Below are positions 1 to 12,400 of a stretch of DNA of 64,000 nt, piece after piece. The stretch comes from Endothia cerciana (lineage: Eukaryota > Ascomycota > Sordariomycetes > Diaporthales > Cryphonectriaceae). The position numbers were made by a program, and so were the translations under genes. The stretch lies in the NCBI GenBank assembly GCA_026119935.1, contig JALRMH010000002.1, positions 496,001 to 560,000 on the forward strand, given 5' to 3'. Positions within the stretch are counted from its first letter, which is position 1. Every line of letters starts with the position of its first letter. The notes below the pieces were generated by a model that saw only the letters and a program-made list of their open reading frames with translations, made no database searches and was not told the DNA's origin.

Positions 1-1473
1 CCTGGGTATCACCGCCAGTAATTACCTGCTGAGTACGTTTCGATGTCTCATCATAACAAAAAGACCAAAACATGGTACATGTGCGTCGGTCCTCCCGTCT
101 CGTAGACAGAGGACCAAGGTACAGATATCCCATCACGGCCTCATGATATCTCTTCTGCCTGGGGCTATTGCACCTGCTCACCGTATGTCTATCACCTGCA
201 CGTCTTGCCCTGCGGCAGCCTATTTGTACCCCCCGTTTCTGCGCCACTATCTGCCCCGGTGAACCTCAAGGATGGGGAGAACACAACCCCCAGGCCGTGT
301 CGTCAATACCAGCCTCGGCGAGGTAGGTGAAAGTGTGACACGAGGCAGATCTGGATAGGTTGTATTGCTAACACTAAGTTAGCTAGCTTCGATGGGATCA
401 CAGAGGTCCTATGTGTACCCGCGGTCAGGCTGTGGACATGGTTCTTCTTGGTTAGTCCCCGCAGGCGATGTCGATGCCCGAAGGATTGCATCACGGACCC
501 TGCCTAGATTTTAAGATGTCCAGTTCTGTCTCGAGGCTGTCTCACCTGCCTCCCAGGCCGACAGCTCACATTGTGAACCTCGTACGGGTACTGCAACCGG
601 GCCACAGGCGGTCAGTACGACGTGGCGATGGTGACAAGAGACAGAACAGCAGTGTAACTGCGTCTACGGCACACCATGTACCCGAAGTGTTCTCTGAAGC
701 TTGTCGCACGATGTTACTTCCCTTAGAAGGTCATGGAAACGAAGTGGGACTGTTCCCAGGCTTTGATCCATCATGGAAGACGACCATGATACCAGCCTGT
801 GAGATAGATTGGTCCCCATATTATTATATTTATTATGTCAGTTGTCTTTGGTGACCGTGTGAGACAGGAGGAGCCAACAGTCGATGTTGTAATGGCCAAG
901 ATGCGACGGGGCAGAGTTTGACCTTTGGTGGTACGATTAAATGCTTCGTACTGACGCTTGCATTAAACGTTGTGATATCTTAGTCGACGGGCCACTTCGA
1001 GGATGTGCTGTAGCACACTATGTAATTACTGTAGATTGAGTTAATGATGGCCCTGAATGTCTTCCATGACGAACTTATCTCGTGGTTGCAGAAAATCAGG
1101 CCCGGAGATACGTGTGATGTGACCCGTATATCTATGGGGAAGAAGGGGAGGGGGGTCAAAAGTACGCAAAATGTGATGGGAAGTTTTTTATGTATTTGTA
1201 TGTATTTATTTATTTATTTATTTTATTTTTATATTTTCCTTGAAGGGGGGAGGGGGGTGGTTGGTTCCCGACGTCGAGAGGGTTAGGGGCCACCCTCTCC
1301 CCCCTCAACCTCGGTTCAAGGCCACGGGGCCTGGGGACCGTACTTTCGGTGGTGCCGCGCCGACAAGCCAAGGCTCCCGGAGCCCACGGCCCCGGCCCTG
1401 CACCGGCCCTCCAGCACTTGTCGAGACTGCTGCTGCTGCCAGTGCCTCTCGGCAGGTGGTGACCCACAACAAG
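1..1473. other. intergenic, no supported gene
   Basis: I see no convincing gene here. Reading frames are short, lack recognisable motifs and show no exon chain. A T/A-rich tract (about 1190-1236, repeated TTTA) is followed by a G-rich purine run. The last part is probably promoter and 5' UTR of the thioesterase-like gene that starts at 1509. Confidence 0.5.
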
Positions 1474-1476
1474 ACC

Positions 1477-1504
1477 AGCCAGCCAGCCAGCCAGCCAGCC
1501 AGCT
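1477..1504 (+). repeat. AGCC tetranucleotide microsatellite
   Basis: About seven tandem copies of AGCC end four bases before the ATG at 1509, so the repeat lies in the predicted 5' leader. Length changes here would alter leader length but not the protein. Confidence 0.85.
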
Positions 1505-1508
1505 AGCC

Positions 1509-2775
1509 ATGACCGCGTGCGCGATCCAGCGTCAGCTCCTCCTCGCGAGGCTGGCACCACGCCAGACGCGACCCCTACGCACCCGGTGCATCAACCACCA
1601 CCACCACCACCACCATGGGCGTCCATCAGCACTCCTCCTCCCTCCTCCTCCCGCTGCTGCTGCTGCTGCTATCTCCCGGATAGCATACCTCTCCCGGGCC
1701 TTCTCCAGCACAGCCCGCCCGTCCCAACAAGACCAGCAGGTCCCGCCCGCGAGCCCGACGTCCTCCTCCTCCCACCCGGTCCCCTCTCCTCCTCCTTCTC
1801 CTCCTCGCCCTCCCCCAACACCACCACCACCGAACCCGCCGCGCCGCCGCCGCCGCCCGCGCTGGGTATCCGCCGCCATCTTCCTCCTTATCGGCGCCCT
1901 GTCGGGTACCGTCTTCAGGGCCGTGATAAGCCCCCCGCCGCCCCCCCTCCCGGGGAGCCCCGCCGACCTCGCGCTCAAGGCGGACATCCGGGCGCGGGCC
2001 CTCGCGCTGCCCCTCGTCCGGGAGCTCATGGCGGACCCGGAGTGTAAGCACAGCCACAGCCACCCCGGATCCCCCTCTCCTCTCTCCCCAAAACCCTCCC
2101 CTTTTCCTCCCCCCTCTTTCTCCCCCCTCCAAGCGGGGACCATGTGGGATTCTGGTCGCTGATTCTGAGGGTGGCCGGCACACAGGGACCCATCACGAGG
2201 CCTATACCGCGTTCCCGGCATCCTCGAAGCCCCTCCGAATAACCACGGGACCACTCGGCTCCTCGGCGGGCATCGGCGCGTACCAGCACATCTTCCACCA
2301 CAACCCGACCGTCACCACCGCTACCACCACCACCTCCTCCTCCTCCTCCTCCGCCGCAGCCGCAGCCGTCCCGCCAGACCCCCAGCCGGTCGTCAACGTC
2401 CTCTACCTCGGCACCTCGACGACGGGCTGGCCGGGCGTCGTCCACGGCGGCCTCCTCGCGACCGTCCTCGACGAGCACGCCGCGCGCGGCGCCCTCGCGG
2501 ACCCGGACCTGCGGCGCGCCGGCAGGGGCGTGCTGACGGCGCGCCTGGAGCTGCGGTACGCGCGGCCCACGCTGGCGGGGGTCTTCTACGTCGCCCGGGC
2601 CCGGGCCCTGCGGGACGACGAGCTGCCGGACCCGCGGGAGAGGGGGAAGCGGGACAGGAAGGTCTGGGTCGACGTCACGCTCGAGACGCTGGGGGGGAAG
2701 GAGTGCGTGGGGGGCCGGGCGCTGTTCGTCATCCCGAGGGGCACGGAGCTGAGGGGCGTCCCGGAGGGGTTCTGA
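1509..2775 (+). CDS. mitochondrial-type membrane protein with hotdog thioesterase (4HBT) fold
   Basis: Predicted 374-residue protein from exons 1509-2043 and 2186-2775. The GTAAGC donor and CACAG acceptor rejoin the codon of a tryptophan at the start of a conserved stretch running through GPLGS and GIGAY. Residues 1-27 are Arg-rich without acidic residues, like a mitochondrial presequence. A very Pro-rich low-complexity region with a seven-His run follows, then one membrane helix (WVSAAIFLLIGALSGTVF). The C-terminal half has the hotdog signature GWPGVVHGGLLATVLDE and ends RGVPEGF. This architecture matches the UPF0644/FMP10-like mitochondrial family, whose substrate is not settled. A likely role is acyl-CoA thioester hydrolysis at the inner membrane, by inference. 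A further Thr/Ser/Ala run encoded by CACCAC/TCC repeats (about 2310-2365) is species-specific filler. Extreme GC and codon bias (CGC, GCG, CTC) separates it from neighbours. Confidence 0.8.
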
Positions 2776-3684
2776 AAAGATGGGGTTTTTTTGGGGGGGG
2801 GGGGTGCGGCGCAGGGGAGAGAGGGGAGAGAGGTGATTACAAAGGGCATTGTGCGGATGTATCTGCTCCGAGAATGATGAAAAAGGAGAGATCCCGAGAA
2901 CGAACGGATGGGCAGGGAGGACAGACATTGGACGACGGTTTCCATCTGATCGTCGTGCCATGTTATCGGAGCGTGTATACAGAGGTCATGTCACTGTTGC
3001 ATTTGGAGGGCGCGACCTGATGTGGCAGGAATACCTAACAACGAAACCTCCCCAACATTCAATTCTATGATGAGCCGATTCTCATTACAGGGGCTGCCGC
3101 TCGTCCCAGGTGCTCTCTATCTCATCGAAACATCACCCCTCCCCCCCTCCCAAACCGCGTTAAGCCATGATTTGCTGGATCCACATGTACACGCTGCCTC
3201 TAGGCAGGTAAGATAGTAATACAACATACAAGCGATGATGCCGTTGACGTGTACGCGGCACGTCTATAACGCAGTGCACTTCAGACTCACGCCCCCCCCC
3301 CCCCCCGAAGGCCGACCATAAGCTGGGGGCGTTGGCATAGCCAGAGGGGCCGGATGGGGCCGGATAGTTGGGGTCCAGAGAGACGACTCCTCAGATTTCC
3401 CCCCCCCCCCCCCACATGAGGCAGGCCGTCGCTGTTTCTGTACGATGACGGGACCCGACGCCAGCGGCCGAGCGTGTTGGGCCTTGGGTTGCGAGGAAGA
3501 TATCATCTCTCCCTGAGGAGCAGCACGGCCGCTCTCTACTGCCACTCCAACATACCACGCCATCATTAGTCGCAGCTGGGTCGTGAGGCGCCGCGCGCCC
3601 AAGAGGAAGCCTTGGCCGTTGTACCCGAGGCCCGCGGTGCTGGCTGTGGTGCTCCGCGGGGGGGCAGACCGCTGCGACCCGCGG
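2776..3684. other. convergent intergenic region with poly-C tracts
   Basis: Space between two converging genes. It holds C homopolymers at about 3292-3306 and 3400-3413 and a G run near 2790-2802. No reading frame shows protein-like composition; it is probably two 3' UTRs plus spacer. Confidence 0.5.
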
Positions 3685-5834
3685 TCAGGACGGCGGTGGC
3701 CCTGCAGCATACAGGTTCGGGTAGCTGCCCCCCGGATAGCCAGTATGCCCGGCAGGGCCGGGCGGGCCAGGCGCGCCCATCTGGCCCGGGGGCGCGGCGA
3801 AATAGGCCTGCGCATGCCCTCCCTGGAGGGCGCCGCGGCCCCGCCCGCTGTGGAAGCCCCGCCGCGGCCCCGTGCCGTAGCCACCACGGCCTCGATACGC
3901 CGACCCCCCCTTGTGGCGGCCGCCGTCTGCGCTCCCGGGGGGGGCCATGCCCGGGCCGCCAGCCCGCTGCATGTGGCGGCCGCCGTCATATCCGGTGCCG
4001 GGAGGCCGTCTTGCCCCGCGCGCCCGCTGGAAAGACCGTTTGTTCGCATTCGGCATGCCGTCCACCAGGAACTCTATCCTCTTCACGGGGTCCTTCGCCA
4101 TGATGTTACCCGACAGACGGGCCTTTTCCAGCTCGTCCGGGGACGTTGTCGAGACCTGGAAGACGTTCTCGAGCTTCTTCAGCGGCCGGAGCTCCGGGAC
4201 CCAGGCCTTGACGTATTCGCCCCGCGGGTCGTAATCGAAAGCCTGCTTCACGGGGTTGAAGATCCGCAGGTCGCCTCTGGGGTCGTTGCCCACGCCGGCG
4301 ACGTACTGCCAGTTCGACCAGTTTGAGCACACGTCGTAGTCCACGAGCAACATCTCGTACCACTCAGCGCCGATGCGCCAGTCGATGCCCAGGTGCTTGG
4401 TGAGAAAACTGGCCACGTTCTGTCGAGCCCGGTTCGACGTGTACCCTGTATGCAGCAGTTCTCGCTGTGATGCGTCAATCAGCCCCATGCCCGTAGTACC
4501 AACGTTGAACCGATTGACCATATGCCCAACGTCCTCTGGGCCTGGGACCTGGTCTGGCAGGGCGTCCTCCTTGACGAACGTCTTCCACTTCGGCCTTCTC
4601 GCAGCGGTCTCGGGCCCGCCCTTCCTGTCGTGGGCGCGGAAGCCGTCCACGCTGAAGAGCCTGTGGCAGAACTTCATCGTGCAGAGGCGCATATAGTCTC
4701 TCCACAGTAATTCGAACCGGACAGCGACAGTCCCTTCGTTCTCTCCCTCCCCGTAGCCCTTGGCATGTTGGTAGTCTGGGTCGGTGCCATCTTCGTACCT
4801 GACCAGCTCATGGTGTATCTGCCGGGAGGTGATGCAGCCCTGGGAGAGGAACGCGGACAGCTTGGTGCTGAATGACGACCCCAGCAGGCCATTCCTCGAG
4901 TCCTTGTAGCTATATATCAGGCCCTCCTTGATCAGATGGCGCAGCCTCGCGTGCGCCGAGGTCTCGCCGCCAGAGAAGGGGTGTGCCGACTCTGCACCCA
5001 GGGGGAACTCGGGCATAGTAGGCAGAAAGTTCCGGACTGGTGCCAGGACGGCCTCCTCCACCTCGTAGTATCCCGTCGGTATTGTGAAAGGAGGATGCTG
5101 CGGGGGGATCCGCGACACCTCTGGGAACGGGGGAAGCTGCCCCTTCTTGGGCCTCGGGAGAACAGGGCGCGGTCGGGCTCTCAATGGTTCTATCGACTTC
5201 CTGTAGGTGGTGAAGACGTCGGCAGTCTCGCCGATGGACGTCAAGAGATCACGACTGGGTCGACTGGTCAGTTTCGCTTTTGGGGGGGGGGGGGGGATTG
5301 TTTCCTGTGAGGGGGTCGCCGCACTAACTCGTCCACGTAGTATTTCTCGTCTCCCCAGAGCTTGAGCTCGGCACCGCGCCTCCTGCAGACGGTGGAGATT
5401 TCCTCTTGGTCCCTGCGCTCCTCAACGCCCTCCTCACTGGTCATCCAGACGGCCACAGCCTTGTCCTCCTCTTGCGAGAAGCCGTCGATCAGGTCTGCCA
5501 CGACGTCGCTAGGCTTCCCCACGCGGAGCAAGAGCCCGGCCCCGGCAGATTCCAACTTCTCCTTCAGGTCCCAGACGGATTGGGCAATAAACCTCGCCCT
5601 GTGGGGGCCGGTCCGCCACACCTTTGTCACAGCGCTCCTCGCCTCGGGATAAGGAGAGGAGCCGCCGTCCTTGATGAATCCGGAGACCTCGATCTGCTTA
5701 GCGGGAAAGATGTAGACAGGAAGCAAGTGGGTGAAGCCGTGATCGCCTTGAGAAGCAAGACGGTGGAGTATGGGGTTGTCAGACAAGCGAAGGTCGTGCC
5801 GCAGCACATAGATGAGGTTATTGGACCTGGTCAT
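3685..5834 (-). CDS. cry: cryptochrome DASH (photolyase/cryptochrome family) with C-terminal RGG tail
   Basis: Predicted 691-residue flavoprotein from two exons (5834-5329 and 5254-3685). The 74-bp intron contains a G/C homopolymer; removing it gives VDDRDLL, the junction expected in cryptochrome DASH. The start is the ATG before TRSNNLIYVLRHDLRLSDN, where photolyases begin. Order of domains: N-terminal alpha/beta antenna-binding domain (about 1-175), then the helical FAD domain with GLLGSSFSTKLSAFLSQG, LLWRDYMRL, TSNRARQNVASFL, GIDWRIGAEWYE, CSNWSNWQYVAGVGNDPR and the EYVKAWVPEL end. From about residue 580 the protein is Gly/Arg-rich (repeated RGG/GRG), a tail also known in Neurospora CRY and suited to RNA binding. 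In the family the protein binds FAD and MTHF and repairs pyrimidine dimers in single-stranded DNA or senses blue light. The family call is strong; repair versus signalling cannot be decided from sequence. Confidence 0.92.
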
Positions 5835-7183
5835 GATGCCAGACCGGGGGTTTCCAGCAGCGAACCGAGAAGAGAGGCACAGCGGCAGCACAAAGAGGTC
5901 TTGAGGTGTAAGTCGGCGTAGATCTAAGTGACAATGGGATTCTCTGGAGAGGAAAAAAAAAAAAAAAAAAAAAAGATAACTGTTGATCTCCTGGAAGAGA
6001 CCTGAGACGTTGAGGAGGACGGGGTCACAGTACTGGACCTGGCAGCATGAAGGACCGGGCTGGCAGTATCGACCAGCGGGTTGAGACCACAATGACTCGA
6101 GATCGAAGAAGATGGGGAAGGCCAAGGTAGTCCCTAATGGATGTGTCATAGACTTGGGATGCTCTCACGCCGACCGGGATGCAACAATTAAGGGCAAGGT
6201 CCAGCCTCAGGTCGTCCTCGGCCGGAAGCGTGCTATGATAGACTACCTCATGAGCCCAGGTCCGGCTTCCCTGAGGGGGCAAGATCCAAACGTTATGGGA
6301 GAACTAGTCTGATCGCCTAGGGGGGTCGAAAGGTTCCGAGGGAGGGACGCCGCTGATTGAGGCCGGCCTATTAGACACAGTATCTTGGGCTACAGTGCTA
6401 AGCCTGGAGCTTGTTTTGGGGGGGGAGGGGGGAACCTTAGGCGGCGTAGTATAGGAGGCACGGTGGCACGGGAAGGGGGAAACAAAGGTGGAAAGCAGGA
6501 CGTGATAAGGCCGCCCGTATTGTGTGCGCGCGCGCGTGTTCCTTTTTTTATTTTTTTTTTTTTTTTATTTAACCTGTTAAAGCTGTGAGCGTGCAGCAGC
6601 AAGGTTCGAGATCGGGCTGGGTCCTCGCGCGGCCCCAAGGGGGGGGGGGAAGGGCGTGGCAGCGCCGCCACCACTGAGAAGAGGGTCGATGGGGTCAGAG
6701 GTTGAAAGGGCTAGATCAGCACGATGGTGGTGGAAACGGTTGATGCAAACGGATGATGGGGGTGGACCCCGGAGGGCATTTGGCCGGGAACGCAACCTGG
6801 TAGCGCGGTGCGATTTGGAACTAACAGCCGGCCCTTCAAGGTAGTATATAGCATGAGAAGTGGCAGTCCGGATGCAATCTTGTCGTCGAAAGGCACCGTG
6901 TTGAACTGTTCAGTCTTTAACCTGGCCAGAGAGAGGTGAAGGCCCCAAAAACGGGGGCGGGGCGGCCCTGAGGAGGATCTGCGCAAGTCGGGGCGGAGGA
7001 CGACACACCGAGGGAGTAATGGGCAGTCTCTAACGGTGCATGCCACACATTCTGGCAGGGTAGGGTGTGTTGGAGAGAGCAGGGAGAGGACCACCACTGG
7101 AGGGGATCAGGAAGAGAGGTGAGGTGGGTGAAGGAGAGCTGGGCAGCGAGCAGCCCCCATCCGAGGGCGAGGTCGAGCCCGAA

Positions 7184-7225
7184 AATACCCAATACCCAAT
7201 ACCCAATACCCAATACCCAATACCC
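7184..7225. repeat. AATACCC heptanucleotide array, six copies
   Basis: Six exact head-to-tail copies of AATACCC (GGGTATT on the other strand). The unit resembles but is not the canonical TTAGGG fungal telomere repeat (CCCTAA on the C-strand). Confidence 0.9.
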
Positions 7226-8045
7226 ATGTGGGCGCCCGCCCGGCCCCAGGCACGACGCCATAATAAAGTATAATGACCAAGTCGTGGTGGCCTCGACAGA
7301 GAGGAGCGACGCACATAAGATTAGATGGAATGTGTTCAGGGTCATCATATCTACGACGGTCTCCGACGGGTCCCAGGTTCTTCCTCCTGGGGCCCCGGGG
7401 GGTTGACCCTACAGTGCTGCGGTGTACTGTCCTCGACAGGCGGGAAGGAGGGAGACTGGAGCATCGTGGCCAGCCCGCGTGCCCCAAGGGCCCCCCTCTC
7501 GAACCCTGCGATGCGAGGTTCACATAGTCGACCCAGCGATCGGGAAATGCTACGCCAAGGTTCCTGTCCCCCGTCTGTGGAGGGTCGCGGGAAGTCCCAC
7601 CCCGGTTCCTGCAGCACCCTCTACCGTACCCTACCCTCTAACCCTGTCCCGCCCGTCACAGTACACACCTACCCAACCACCACACCCCCCACGGCGGTAG
7701 TACAGATGTGTGTTGCATACTTGCTGACATCAACATCAACACTACACCTAGTTACTACCATCTGGGCACCAGAATCAGAGGGGGATTGCAGGTGCGGACC
7801 GGAGGGTTCGCAGGTGGCTAGCCCCACCCCTCACTCCCCTGCCATGTCGTCGTTCTTCCATGTCTGGATGGACCCGGGTGTGCCCCTCTCCCTCAGCTGA
7901 TCGGCCTGCAGGATGGCCTACCGTATGGTGCTTCTGCTTGTGCACCCCCGGGACCCTGGGATCTCAAGGGGGAGGTTCCCCAGGACCCTGAGCACGTGCG
8001 TGTCGCGTATCGAGGACGGGGAAGAAAAGATATGGCAGGGGGGAG

Positions 8046-8097
8046 GGGCCAGCAGGGCCAGCAGGGCCAGCAGGGCCAGCAGGGCCAGCAGGGCCAG
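8046..8097. repeat. GGGCCAGCA nonanucleotide array, about 5.8 copies
   Basis: Perfect tandem 9-mers. The plus frame would read Arg-Ala-Ser repeats and the minus frame Pro-Cys-Trp or Pro-Ala-Gly repeats, which creates spurious open frames; no flanking coding evidence supports translation. Confidence 0.9.
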
Positions 8098-8740
8098 GTA
8101 CCATAGTGTCGGTGTGGCGTACTGTTGTATTCATTCTTACACACACGCACCACAGCACACCACAACACACCATATACCAAAATCACCACGCGTACTAATT
8201 AATGCTGTACTACCCATATGCACGCACATGGCGAGCAGTATTCAGCTTCCCGTAATCCATGTCCGCCTGCAACCCGGGGCGATACCCTTCGGCCATCTCA
8301 ATCTCAATGCCACCCTCCTTCATCTCATGCCCCCCAATCATGCATCTTCGCCAACTCTCCCAGGTTGCATCGGACCCTGAAGCCTGGCGGACTGCCGGAC
8401 TCTGGATGAATTCGTGTCTGTCAGAAACCACGTCACAGATCCTCGAAGGTTTTGACCAAGGTTTTGATGCGGCCATGCATGGACCCGGCACGACCGGGTC
8501 TGAGTTTGGCGGTCAGCTGCATGGTGATACCCAGTGAGGCAAGCCGCTCGCCCAAGCCCTGCTGGTGGTGGTGGTGCGTAGCTGGCCGCCAGCCAAGTTC
8601 GGTCCTCCGTCTAGTTCCCACGCCTCCATAGCTTCCCGGCCGAGTCCTACGGTATAGTCCGTACTCACTATATCCACACGCTGCAGGTGGCGGGGCCTCG
8701 GCCTCCTAAAGCTCCTCCGCTCCCGAGGGGTTCGTGACCT

Positions 8741-8760
8741 CAACCCAACCCAACCCAACC
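8741..8760. repeat. CAACC pentanucleotide repeat
   Basis: About four tandem CAACC units followed by a C run (8761-8773). Simple-sequence DNA with no evident function. Confidence 0.7.
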
Positions 8761-9403
8761 ACCCCCCCCCCCCAACCTGATGCTTCACACGTCTAGAACT
8801 CCCCCGCGTGATCACGGTGACCATTCTGCATGCCGCAGACTGCACCCAGCCCTCATGCAAAATATCCCTCAATGCCTGTCGCTTCGAACACAGCATCATG
8901 CTGCGCTCTCGGCTTCCCTCTTGGCAGCCTGTAGATCTCGGCTTGGAGAAACGCCGCCTCCATACCAGCCTGATGTTATGTATGGTGCTCGCTGTCCACA
9001 AGGATCCTCGGCTTTTCCGCATCGCAGATTTTTGTTGTCTGGAACTCGCCGTGGGCTTCCTCCATCTCACAGATTGGGCTGCAGGCCCGAGCTCACTGGC
9101 GACTGGGACTTCACCTCGAGCCTCAGCACAGGTAGAAGGCTCATGCGCCCGTCAGGATGTTTTGTCATTATTACGTTGCTCTGTCTTGTCGAATCTCGTG
9201 TGCGGATGGCTCTACCGAGATAAGCAATTTGCCATCATCTTCGCAAATACTCGAGGCCACGCTGGGTGATCCTCGGGGAGAGGGGTGACCCAAGCCTGAG
9301 TAGCTAGCTAGGCCGACGGCTACTGTGCGGGGCTTTGAGGCACATGCCTTGCCCGAGGGTCGTGAAGGACTGCCTCACCCTCCCATCCTGGTACCGTTTT
9401 AGA

Positions 9404-12400
9404 TTACCACCAAGATGAGCCTCTTGGCAGTGGGGTGGCTTCTGCCCTGGCCTTCTTCTCAGCACCTCGAGCTGCTCCGTTGCCAGCTGCAGCGGAAGGC
9501 ATGGGCGGGGCATTAAGCCGCTGGGCAGTAGGCGCGGCGGGGGTTGGACTTGCGCCCTGGCCAGGTGGTGCCGTAGGGAAGACTGCAGGCCTAGGTCGGT
9601 AGGGCGCCAGGGCAGGTCCTCCTCCAGGCGAAACAGGCCGGCGGGACTTCGTGAGACCGTCGTCGGTCTGAACAAGAACTACGCCGGCAGTGCTAGCGAT
9701 GTGTTTCTCGGTCACCGTGACTTTGGTCGTGCTCTCGAGGGTATGGTTCATAGCCGTGGTGGCTACCGCGCCATTGCTAGCAGCCTGAAGCCGGACAGTC
9801 CGGTTGTGCCGCACCTGTGGGTGAGGTTGGCCATCGCGAGCCCCCCGGGGCAAAGGCTGGAGACCGGACTGAGGCTGACCCTGGTGGGGTGCCTGGCTGC
9901 CCTGGGTACAAGGCTGAACTTGACCCTTGCTTTGGCCTTGCTCCTGGCCCTTGGTCTGTTTCTCAGCCTTCTCCTTCGCCTTCTTCGCATCCAGGATGCC
10001 CTGCATGAGACATGCAAGACCCGTAAATTGGTCGGCATAGATCGACTGCGGCGCATCATCGTCGGCCAAGGAGGCCTCGCCAGCGTCTCCCAGGGTTTGG
10101 CCGCCTTTCTGGGTGCTGCATGATCGACCGTCGAGCCCATAAGACCCTAGCTCCTGGTTTGATCCTTGCCTGTACACCACATGCTCTGCGCGTTCTCCAT
10201 TCGGTATGCTGGCCAGCGGTTGGTCGTGCCGCTTGTTGAAATCTACCACCTGTTTGAGCGACTCAACGTGGTTGAAGGCTCTGCTAAGATGGAAGGTACC
10301 TCGCCTCACTGTTTGATGATGCGTCAGTTGTCAAAGGTCGTCTGAATATAGGATTAATACAGGGGAAAGACGTGGGGAGGAAACGTACTGCCAGGATGCA
10401 TCAGCACGATTTCCGCCTGACGCGCACGAGTCAAAGCCACATTCAGCCGGTTAGGATCATCAGTGAAGTCTGTTGCCACAGAGCGCACCATATCCAGGAA
10501 GACAAAATCAGCCTCGCCACCTTGAACGGTATCAATGGTACGAGCCTCGCATCGGCCCTCGACATCCAGCCGCGCCCGCCAGGCTTGGGGCAAGGACTTG
10601 ATCGCGTTCTTGTACCTCATATATGATTCCTTGTAGGGGCTGATGATGAGGATAGTCCCGCGCTTATCTTTTCCGACCTGCTTGAACATGACGTCGGGCA
10701 ACAGCTCCCGCACGCGGTCCATCACCCAGGCGATATGCGAGACGTTGAACCAGCTCGTCCCGAACCTGGTCTCTCCACCATCACTATGATAGGCAATCAG
10801 GCGTGGCTCGCGACACTTCTGGCCAGGTGGGAGGAAGCGCTCGAGGTATCGCTGGAGGTAACAGACGGTGGGCGGGAATAGCTCTGCCTCATTGTAGCCA
10901 CTGATCATCTTCTTGTTGTAGAACATGGTGGATGCTAGCTCGTGGAGACCACCGTAGGCGCGGTGATTGATGAGGAGGGAATGGGAGATGACCCCGGCGC
11001 GGTCAGCACGTTCCATCATCGACACGAGCATCTGAGGCGCCCATGGGTTGTCGCGGGCGTCATCGGAGGCAACGAACGGGCGTGTCTGTCGATGGTCCTA
11101 TAAGAAGAGAGGTCAGTCAACATCTTACATGACTACCCTGCAGGACTTGGGCTCACTCCGCTGAATATCCATGCCACCGGATCGTAATGGGCGATGGCAA
11201 CCATGGTGGACGCCTCTCTAGCGTGGGGGGATTCATCGAAAATGACAATGTCCGGCTTGAAGAGCCCGTCGAATCTGGTGGCTGCGGGAACAGGTGTGGT
11301 CGCAATGAAGTCAACGCGGTCGAGAACGTCGCGGTACAGATCGTTGATCAGGCTCTTCAGGGCGTCAGGAATGGCGCCCTTGCTACCGCGGAGTGCCTTC
11401 GTCACGAGCTGGTGCAACTCGCGGTATCGAGTCAGCTTGTCTGCCTGATACAGATCCCACACGAGTTCGTCAAGTGTAGGAGCAAGGCAGCCCTCCTTGG
11501 AGGGGTTCCGTCGATATCGAGCCATACGGGCGATGAACATGAACCTTTTCGCGAGATCGCGCTGGCCACGCTTGGAACCGTAGTGCCATCCGTACAATCT
11601 GACAGCGTGCTTCTTCAGACCGAGGCTTCTGTACAGCTTGACGATCTTATTGCAAGTATCGTCGAGTGGCTTGTTGATGTCGAGGATGTACAGCACCTTG
11701 GCTGATCGGTTGCTGAAGCTGTTCGGGCCATGGTGGATGACGTTCTTGGACTGGATGGCTGCTGTGACAACCAGGTTCCAATGCGTCTTGCCCGCGCCTG
11801 GTCCTCCCGGGATGATGCCGACGCCGCATGGAAGACTGCTCAGGACATCTCTGTATGCCTTTATCTGATGCTCGTTGAAGCCCTTCAGCATGGCGATGAC
11901 CTTTGGCGGCATTCCACCCGGGTTACTCATGGGATCTCGCAGGTGCGGAAAGTGGTTGAACATGTTGACCGTGAACGGGGCCTGCTCGAAGTCCAACAGG
12001 TATTTGAAAGCTGCCTGCTGCTTGGCCGACAGGGTCCCATCTGGATTCTTGTACAGCTTGTCTATGGCGCCCACCTCCGCGTCTTTGGTGGCCGAGGACA
12101 TGCGCAGCTGCATCGTGATTCTATAGGCCTTCTTGTCGCTGAAGGCATGCTTGCTCCTGAGCCGACTGGATGCATTACCCCCCACCCCCTCTGGGTCATT
12201 TTCGAGAGGGTTGATGATGTCGCCGGGGACGTTGTTGGGAACCTTGACCCTGAAGGCGGGCAGGCGGTGCATCTCGCCCTCAGGGATGCCGAACGATGCC
12301 GCTGGGTTCTCGATGCGCTCCGCCTCCCACGGTTCGTCCCATCTCTTCTTACTGCCCGATTTACTCCAGAGCAATATCTCGCAGGTATCGCCCTCCCTCG

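Larger units (their letters stand above)
5835..9403. other. long gene-poor region with several minisatellites
   Basis: About 3.5 kb without a gene I can support. It includes the cry promoter (with an A21-type homopolymer at about 5949-5972), T runs at about 6544-6566, and the minisatellites listed separately. Frames on the minus strand around 8800-9070 look faintly protein-like but are broken by stops and match no family I know. Confidence 0.45.

Noticed and set aside
6590..6625. GGTTCGAGATC string resembling a tRNA B box
   Set aside because: No complementary stem on either side and no A box at the expected distance.
7184..8097. Open frames built from the AATACCC and GGGCCAGCA arrays
   Set aside because: They are by-products of tandem repeats, open in several frames at once, without conserved neighbours or splice signals.
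8780..9270. Possible coding region on either strand around 9 kb
   Set aside because: Weak protein-like texture on the minus strand is broken by stops without plausible introns, and nothing resembles a known family.
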